From NCBI GenBank assembly GCA_001604045.1, contig LVAN01000004.1, forward strand, positions 1-61,510: a stretch of DNA of 61,510 nt, in the 5' to 3' direction. Source of the DNA: Clostridiales bacterium Firm_08. GTDB lineage: Bacteria; Bacillota; Clostridia; Oscillospirales; QAKW01. Position numbers and translations under genes: made by a program. The notes under the pieces are model-generated. The model made no database searches. It saw nothing but the letters and a program-made list of their open reading frames with translations, and was not told the origin of the DNA. Below, piece after piece: positions 57,069 to 61,510 of this stretch (positions are counted from its first letter, which is position 1; each line of letters starts with the position of its first letter).

Positions 57069-59282
57069 GACGTTGCTGTAACTTTTGAGTTTGACCGTTA
57101 CAACGGATCCGCCGGTCAGCTGACTGCCAGCCTTGGGCTCCTGCGAGAACACGATACTGCCGGCGTTGGTGTTGCCGGTCAACTTGATATTGAGTCCCTG
57201 TTCCTCCAGCGCTTCCTTCGCCGAGGAGATCGTAAGATCGGTCAGATCCGGCACGGTACAGTCGGAACTCGGCGTTCGCCCGTTCGTATAGAGGGAAACG
57301 ACGCCGCCCTGCGGGATCTGCGATCCGCCCGCGGGGCTCTGTGTTTCGATCGTGCCCTCCCCGCCGATCAGGCGGTAATCGAACCCGGCGTCCTTCAAGG
57401 CGGCGATCGCCTTTTCCGAGGTCATACCGAGCGTATTGGGGACCGTGACATCGATAGAGGCGAGTTCCTCCTCGCTGTATTCCGGCTGTATGCCGAGATA
57501 GGGCAAAACGTCGCTGAGGACGTCCCCCGCCACCGGCGCGGCGATCAGGCCGCCGAAATATTCCCCGGCGGACGGCTCGTTGATCATTATAAGGATCGCG
57601 ATCTGGGGGTCGCTTGCGGGCGCGAAACCGATAAAACTCGCAATATATTTATCGACTTCCCCTTCCTCGTTTTTGCTGTCGATCTTTTCGGACGTGCCGG
57701 TCTTGCCGGCGACGTGGTAGCCCTTAACGTAGGCGTTTTTACCGCTTCCGTTTTTGACGACGGACTCCAAAAGATCGCACATCGTGCGGCTCGTTTCCTC
57801 GCTGATGACCTGCCGCACCTTGGTCGGCGCGATGTTTTTGACAACTTTGATATTGCCGTCCTCATCCGTTTCCGTGATCTGCTTTACGACGTGCGGCGTC
57901 ATCAGATCGCCGCCGTTGGCGACGGCGCACGCCGCCGTCAGCATCTCGATCGGCGTCACCTTGAAAGTCTGCCCGAAAGAGGAGGTCGCGAGTTCCACCT
58001 CATTGAAGTTTTCCTCGGTATGGAACAGGCCGCTCGCCTCACCGAGCATATCGATGCCGGTCTTGGAACGAAGCCCGAAGGCGTTGACGTATTTCAAAAA
58101 CGTCTTGTTGCCGATCATCTGCCCCAGGCGGATGAAGGACGGGTTGCAGGAATTCTGGATCGCCTCGCGGAAGGTCTGGGCGCCGTGTCCCTCGTGCTTC
58201 CAGCATCCGATCCTCGTATCCGCGACCGTGATGGAACCGCCGCAGTTGAAGCCGGTGCTTTCCGGCGTCACAAGGCCTTCCTCAAGTCCCATCGAAGCCG
58301 TGATGATCTTAAACGTCGAGCCGGGCTCATAGGTGTCCGAGACCAGCATATTTCTCCAAAGACTGTTCTGTGTCTCGCTCGTCTTTGTTTTGAGCTCTTC
58401 TCCCGTGTATTTGGAAAGCTGCTCGCTCAGCGTCTCATCGGTGATCGTGTAGGGATCGTTCAGATCAAAGTCCGGCTTGATGCACATCGCCAGGATCTCC
58501 GCCGTTTTGACGTTCATAACGATCCCTGCGGCGGAGGTGGCTTTGTTGTCGCCGCGGGCGATCTCCAGGTGCTTGCTGAGATACTGCTGCACATTGTTGT
58601 CGATGGTCAGTACGACGTCCTGTCCGTCCTGCGCCTCCACATACGTTTCATACTGGATGGGAAGTTCGTTGCCGGCGGCGTTTTTGGCGGTGATCAACTT
58701 GCCGTTGGTCCCCGTCAGGAACTTATCATAGACCTTTTCTATGCCGAACAATCCCTGATTGTCCGAACCGCGGAACCCGATGATCTGACTGGCAAGAGAG
58801 CCGTAAGGATAATATCTCTTGGTATCCTCCTCGAAATTTATGCCCTTGACCTTGCTCTCTTTTATGAACTTGCGGACTTTTTCGACGGTGGTGACGTCCA
58901 CCTTGCGTTTGATCCGCTCATATTTGCTGTTTTTGAGCGTTTTTTTATAGACCTCGTCGTAGTCGATCTCTAAGATCTCCGAAAGCCCGGAGGCGATCTC
59001 CTTGCGCATCTCGTCATCCGTGATATCCGCCGGAGACAGAATGACCGTCTGCACCGGACTTGATTCAGCGAGTTTGACGTAATTGCGGTCATAGATCGTG
59101 CCGCTTTTGGCGGCGATCTCGGTGTCCAGCGTCTGCTGACGGATCGCCTTCGCCGCGTATTCATCGCCGCCGAACACCTGAAGGAAAAGCAGACGCGCGA
59201 TCATCCCGCCCAATCCGATCACAACGAAGAAAAACATAATGAAAAGACTGCGCCGGATCATACTTTTGCTGATACCGTTCAC
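57060..59282 (-). CDS. Class B PBP with two PASTA domains (FtsI/SpoVD-type)
   Basis: 740 residues. Membrane anchor at about 10-32, dimerisation domain, transpeptidase motifs STFK (EPGSTFKI), SCN (NSCNPSF) and KTG (AGKTGTSEK), then two C-terminal PASTA domains (TVPNTLGMTSEKAIAALKDA and TVPDLTDLTISSAKEALEEQ). It crosslinks septal peptidoglycan with FtsW. PASTA tails are typical of the dcw PBPs of Bacillota (PbpB or SpoVD). GTG start with AAAGGAGG upstream. A 123-bp AT-rich gap with an imperfect hairpin separates it from ftsL. Confidence 0.94.
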   Translation of the reverse strand: MNGISKSMIRRSLFIMFFFVVIGLGGMIARLLFLQVFGGDEYAAKAIRQQTLDTEIAAKSGTIYDRNYVKLAESSPVQTVILSPADITDDEMRKEIASGLSEILEIDYDEVYKKTLKNSKYERIKRKVDVTTVEKVRKFIKESKVKGINFEEDTKRYYPYGSLASQIIGFRGSDNQGLFGIEKVYDKFLTGTNGKLITAKNAAGNELPIQYETYVEAQDGQDVVLTIDNNVQQYLSKHLEIARGDNKATSAAGIVMNVKTAEILAMCIKPDFDLNDPYTITDETLSEQLSKYTGEELKTKTSETQNSLWRNMLVSDTYEPGSTFKIITASMGLEEGLVTPESTGFNCGGSITVADTRIGCWKHEGHGAQTFREAIQNSCNPSFIRLGQMIGNKTFLKYVNAFGLRSKTGIDMLGEASGLFHTEENFNEVELATSSFGQTFKVTPIEMLTAACAVANGGDLMTPHVVKQITETDEDGNIKVVKNIAPTKVRQVISEETSRTMCDLLESVVKNGSGKNAYVKGYHVAGKTGTSEKIDSKNEEGEVDKYIASFIGFAPASDPQIAILIMINEPSAGEYFGGLIAAPVAGDVLSDVLPYLGIQPEYSEEELASIDVTVPNTLGMTSEKAIAALKDAGFDYRLIGGEGTIETQSPAGGSQIPQGGVVSLYTNGRTPSSDCTVPDLTDLTISSAKEALEEQGLNIKLTGNTNAGSIVFSQEPKAGSQLTGGSVVTVKLKSYSNVAD

Positions 59283-59405
59283 CGCGTCGTCCGCCTCCTT
59301 TCGTTTAGTATGTAATAAGATATATTATATATAAAAAATAAGCAAAGCGAGAGTAAAGAACGCCGATACATCCTTCACTCTCCCTTTTTAATTCATACAG
59401 AGTTT

Positions 59406-59795
59406 TTACTTCAAATATTCCACAAGAATATTGAAACTTGCCACAAGATTGCTTACGAGCCCGTTTTCGGGATCGTCCTCCTTGACGGTCATGGTGTCCG
59501 CTTCCGCGAGCGTTACGTACTGCACCTGGTGCGGTTGTAATTTGACCATACCGAGGCGTTCCGTCGCAAGTTTGTCGATATTGGTGAAGTTCACCTGTTT
59601 CTCCACCTCGAAACTCAGCGCCTTTTCCTCTCCCACCAGCGTTTCGTATTTTTTATTGGCGCTGCTCAGTTTGGCGGACACTTCGTTCAAAGAAAGATAA
59701 TTGAATATCAATCCGAGCGCCAGCGCAACGACGATCAGGCCGCATACGACGCCGCCGAAAGTGATATGGATCTTTTGCGCAGATCTCTTTTTCAT
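59406..59795 (-). CDS. ftsL: FtsL-like small division protein
   Basis: 129 residues, in the ftsL position between rsmH and the PBP. Basic cytoplasmic tail, one membrane helix (about 11-30), then a heptad-like coiled coil (LNEVSAKLSSANKKYETLVGEEK) and TERLGMVKLQPHQVQYV, the usual FtsL end. Its start overlaps the rsmH stop by 4 nt. It should form a complex with FtsQ/DivIB and DivIC-type proteins. Confidence 0.88.
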   Translation of the reverse strand: MKKRSAQKIHITFGGVVCGLIVVALALGLIFNYLSLNEVSAKLSSANKKYETLVGEEKALSFEVEKQVNFTNIDKLATERLGMVKLQPHQVQYVTLAEADTMTVKEDDPENGLVSNLVASFNILVEYLK

Positions 59796-60745
59796 TTTTC
59801 CGCCTCCTGCAATTTTTCCCCGATCCGAAGTTTCGCGGGTCTTGAACGCCTGTTCCGGGAGATCTCTCCCTCATCCGCAAGGATCGGTTTCCTGTTGACC
59901 AATTTTATGATCTTTCGATTGCCGCACACGCACACCGGCAAACTTTTATCACACGTACAACCTTGCGACAACCGCCGAAAGGTATCTTTGACGATCCTGT
60001 CCTCCAAAGAGTGGAAACTCATCACCGCGATCCGTCCTCCGGGAGAAAGCAGGTCGATCGCGTCCTCAAACGCTTTTCCGAGATCTCCGAGTTCTCCGTT
60101 GACCTCGATCCGTATCGCCTGAAACGTCCGTTTAGCGGGATGCTTATCCGCAAATCTCTCCGCCGGCGGGAACGCCGATTTGATGATCTCCGCGAGTTCC
60201 ATCGTCGTCTCCACAGGCTTTACCGCCCTGCGGGACACGATCCGCGCCGCGATCCTGCGGGCGTTTCTCTCCTCGCCGTAACGAAATATGATCTCGCTGA
60301 GTTTTTGCTCGGAATAACCGTTTACCACGGTGTACGCCGTAAGTTCCGCCTCGCGGTCCATCCGCATATCCAGCGGGGCGTCCCGATGATAGGAAAACCC
60401 GCGTTCGGAGTTGTCAAGCTGATAGGAGGAGACGCCCATATCGCAAAGGATGCCGTCTACCTTCTCAAACCCAAGCGACCGAATAACGGTTTTGATGTTT
60501 TTATAGTTTTCTCTCACAAGGATCACACGATCCGAAACGCCGGCAAGTCTTTCCCCCGCCGCCCGGATGGCATCCGCGTCCCGGTCGATGCCGATAATCG
60601 TTCCGCTCGTCAGCCTTTCCGCGATCGCCAGCGCGTGACCGCCGCCGCCGACCGTCATATCGACGTACACGCCATCCTCACGGACGCGCAGCGCCTCGAC
60701 GCACTGCTCTTTCATCACACTGTAATGATCGAACTTCATATCCAT
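59792..60745 (-). CDS. rsmH: 16S rRNA (cytosine1402-N4)-methyltransferase
   Basis: 317 residues. SAM-dependent methyltransferase for C1402. Motifs: HYSVMKEQCVEAL, YVDMTVGGGGHALAIAERL, IGIDRDADAI, DGILCDMGVSSYQLD, ERGFSYHRDAPLDMRMD, and AVMSFHSLEDRIVK. Starts 6 nt after the mraZ stop; the Shine-Dalgarno is weak, so coupling to mraZ is likely. MDMKF or MKF could be the true start. Confidence 0.97.
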   Translation of the reverse strand: MDMKFDHYSVMKEQCVEALRVREDGVYVDMTVGGGGHALAIAERLTSGTIIGIDRDADAIRAAGERLAGVSDRVILVRENYKNIKTVIRSLGFEKVDGILCDMGVSSYQLDNSERGFSYHRDAPLDMRMDREAELTAYTVVNGYSEQKLSEIIFRYGEERNARRIAARIVSRRAVKPVETTMELAEIIKSAFPPAERFADKHPAKRTFQAIRIEVNGELGDLGKAFEDAIDLLSPGGRIAVMSFHSLEDRIVKDTFRRLSQGCTCDKSLPVCVCGNRKIIKLVNRKPILADEGEISRNRRSRPAKLRIGEKLQEAEK

Positions 60746-60751
60746 ATAAGA

Positions 60752-61192
60752 TCAGAAGCCGAGCGCTTCGTCCCAGGTGTTCTCCATATTTTCGCCCATA
60801 TCGTCGGTGGTCTTTTTCGTCCACTCTTTCCAGTGATCCGCGTCCCACAATTCCACGCGGTTTCCGACGCCGATGATCGCGACGTTTCTGGAAAGACCCG
60901 CCGCCTCCTTGAGTTCCGCCGTCAGCGGGATGCGTCCCTGCTTATCGGGAGAGACGTTTCGGACTTTCGGGAAATACAGGCGCGCCAGCACCCGGATGTT
61001 ATTGTCTTTTTCCTTGCTCTTGGCAAGCAGGCGCTCATAGAAAAACGCCCACTCCGTCTCGGACATTACGAGAAGGCATCCGGTGCGGTCGGGAAACACG
61101 ACAAAAGTATCCCCGAGATCCTCCCGCAGTTTCTGCGGAATGATCAGGCGGCTTTTATCATCGATATTGTGATAATACTCGCCGAAAAGCAC
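60752..61192 (-). CDS. mraZ: MraZ transcriptional regulator (AbrB-like)
   Basis: 146 residues from a GTG start (MLFGEYYHNIDDKSRLIIP). It has two SpoVT/AbrB-like half-domains with DxxxR signatures: DDKSRLIIP near the N-terminus and PDKQGRIPL in the middle. I chose the GTG at 61192 because homologues begin there and AGAAGGGAG lies upstream. The open frame to 61252 runs through the operator repeats. MraZ represses its own dcw operon in other bacteria. Confidence 0.95.
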   Translation of the reverse strand: MLFGEYYHNIDDKSRLIIPQKLREDLGDTFVVFPDRTGCLLVMSETEWAFFYERLLAKSKEKDNNIRVLARLYFPKVRNVSPDKQGRIPLTAELKEAAGLSRNVAIIGVGNRVELWDADHWKEWTKKTTDDMGENMENTWDEALGF

Positions 61193-61214
61193 CTTGCCGT
61201 TCTCCCTTCTGAAA

Positions 61215-61254
61215 ACCCCCACTTTATGACATTTAAAACCATTTCGTTCCATTT
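61215..61254 (-). promoter_or_regulatory. Four 10-bp-spaced MraZ boxes
   Basis: On the minus strand, four consecutive decamers read AAATGGAACG, AAATGGTTTT, AAATGTCATA, AAGTGGGGGT. This is the 10-bp period and AAAGTGG-like core described for MraZ operators. They lie between the promoter and the mraZ start, so MraZ binding should block transcription of its own operon. Confidence 0.75.
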
Positions 61255-61270
61255 AGTGGGTTATGACATT

Positions 61271-61299
61271 ATTATAAACTACCCTCCCCCAAAAATCAA
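61271..61299 (-). promoter_or_regulatory. Sigma-A promoter of the dcw cluster
   Basis: TTGATT (61299-61294), 17 bp, perfect TATAAT (61276-61271) on the minus strand. Confidence 0.85.
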
Positions 61300-61510
61300 G
61301 CCATTTTTCAATCGGCGCGCCGATGTGCCTTGACGGTATTTGACAACAATATATGTAGGAGTTTTATCCTTTCAGCAACACAATATCTTGTGATTTTTTG
61401 CCTTTTACTGTCGCAAAAAGTTGTTGAAAAAGGCAAAAAACAAAGAGAAACGGAAAAATTTTGTTAAAATTGCACAAAAAATGTTGAAAACTCCTCTTTC
61501 CATCCCGCGG

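Larger units (their letters stand above)
61193..61510. other. Upstream region of the dcw cluster (window end)
   Basis: 318 bp. The first 110 bp hold the mraZ leader, operator repeats and promoter. The remaining 210 bp are AT-rich with A/T runs and no ORF or RNA gene I can support. Weak plus-strand promoter-like TTGACA at 61340-61345 has no good -10. Confidence 0.6.

Noticed and set aside
61330-61370. Plus-strand promoter near the window end
   Set aside because: TTGACA is present but no -10 at suitable spacing and no downstream gene in the window.

Overview
The window looks like a chromosomal segment of a GC-rich, spore-forming-lineage Clostridia (Bacillota), probably an uncultured gut-type member. 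The evidence is internal: AddAB instead of RecBCD, an infC-rpmI-rplT operon with an AUU-type infC start and an attenuator leader, a T-box leader on alaS, a SpoIVB-family (S55) peptidase, a clostridial-type dcw cluster headed by mraZ, and MurE with the DNPR motif of meso-diaminopimelate-adding enzymes. Almost all genes are on the minus strand. Plus-strand exceptions are a membrane protein and methyltransferase (12620-14264) and rodA/spoIVB (41718-44357). I saw no tRNA, rRNA, CRISPR, insertion sequence or prophage genes.

Layout. 1-10.1 kb: cell-surface region with a glycosyltransferase, a single-pass membrane protein, an MscS channel and a 2331-residue secreted repeat protein. 10.2-14.3 kb: a LytS-type histidine kinase with a response regulator carrying a SARP-like output domain, a divergent membrane protein and a methyltransferase. 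14.35-21.0 kb: a partner-switching signalling operon (divergent GHKL-like protein, STAS, SpoIIE/PP2C phosphatase, MATE transporter fused to an anti-sigma kinase domain, STAS-kinase-HATPase triple fusion, PHP phosphoesterase). 21.3-30.6 kb: translation-centred housekeeping genes (rplT, rpmI, infC, alaS with HIT, PRTase and CofE-like genes, rpmE) plus a class B PBP and glpK. 30.6-41.6 kb: addB-addA, a DUF3810-like protein, and tsaE-tsaB-rpiB-mnmA. 41.7-47.2 kb: rodA, a frameshifted spoIVB, an HD hydrolase, an MGMT-family protein and a P-type ATPase lacking its catalytic residues. 47.4-61.2 kb: the division and cell-wall cluster mraZ-rsmH-ftsL-pbp-murE-murF-mraY-ftsW-murG-murA-ftsQ-ftsZ, without murD, murC, murB or ftsA.

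The strongest candidate for an unusual biological system is the partner-switching operon at 15.2-21.0 kb. It has two STAS antagonists, one phosphatase and two recognisable RsbW-like kinase domains, plus a possible third degenerate one. One kinase domain is tethered to a multidrug-transporter-like membrane domain and the other is fused behind an APH-type small-molecule or protein kinase domain. No sigma factor is encoded nearby, so the output is unknown.

Other notable signals: a -1 frame discontinuity in spoIVB; a dispersed intergenic repeat that sits just 3' of stop codons at several loci; a dense array of perfect hairpins between mnmA and the DUF3810 gene; four 10-bp-spaced putative MraZ boxes ahead of mraZ; and 11-bp-spaced direct repeats ahead of the giant surface protein, the geometry expected for a SARP-type regulator.
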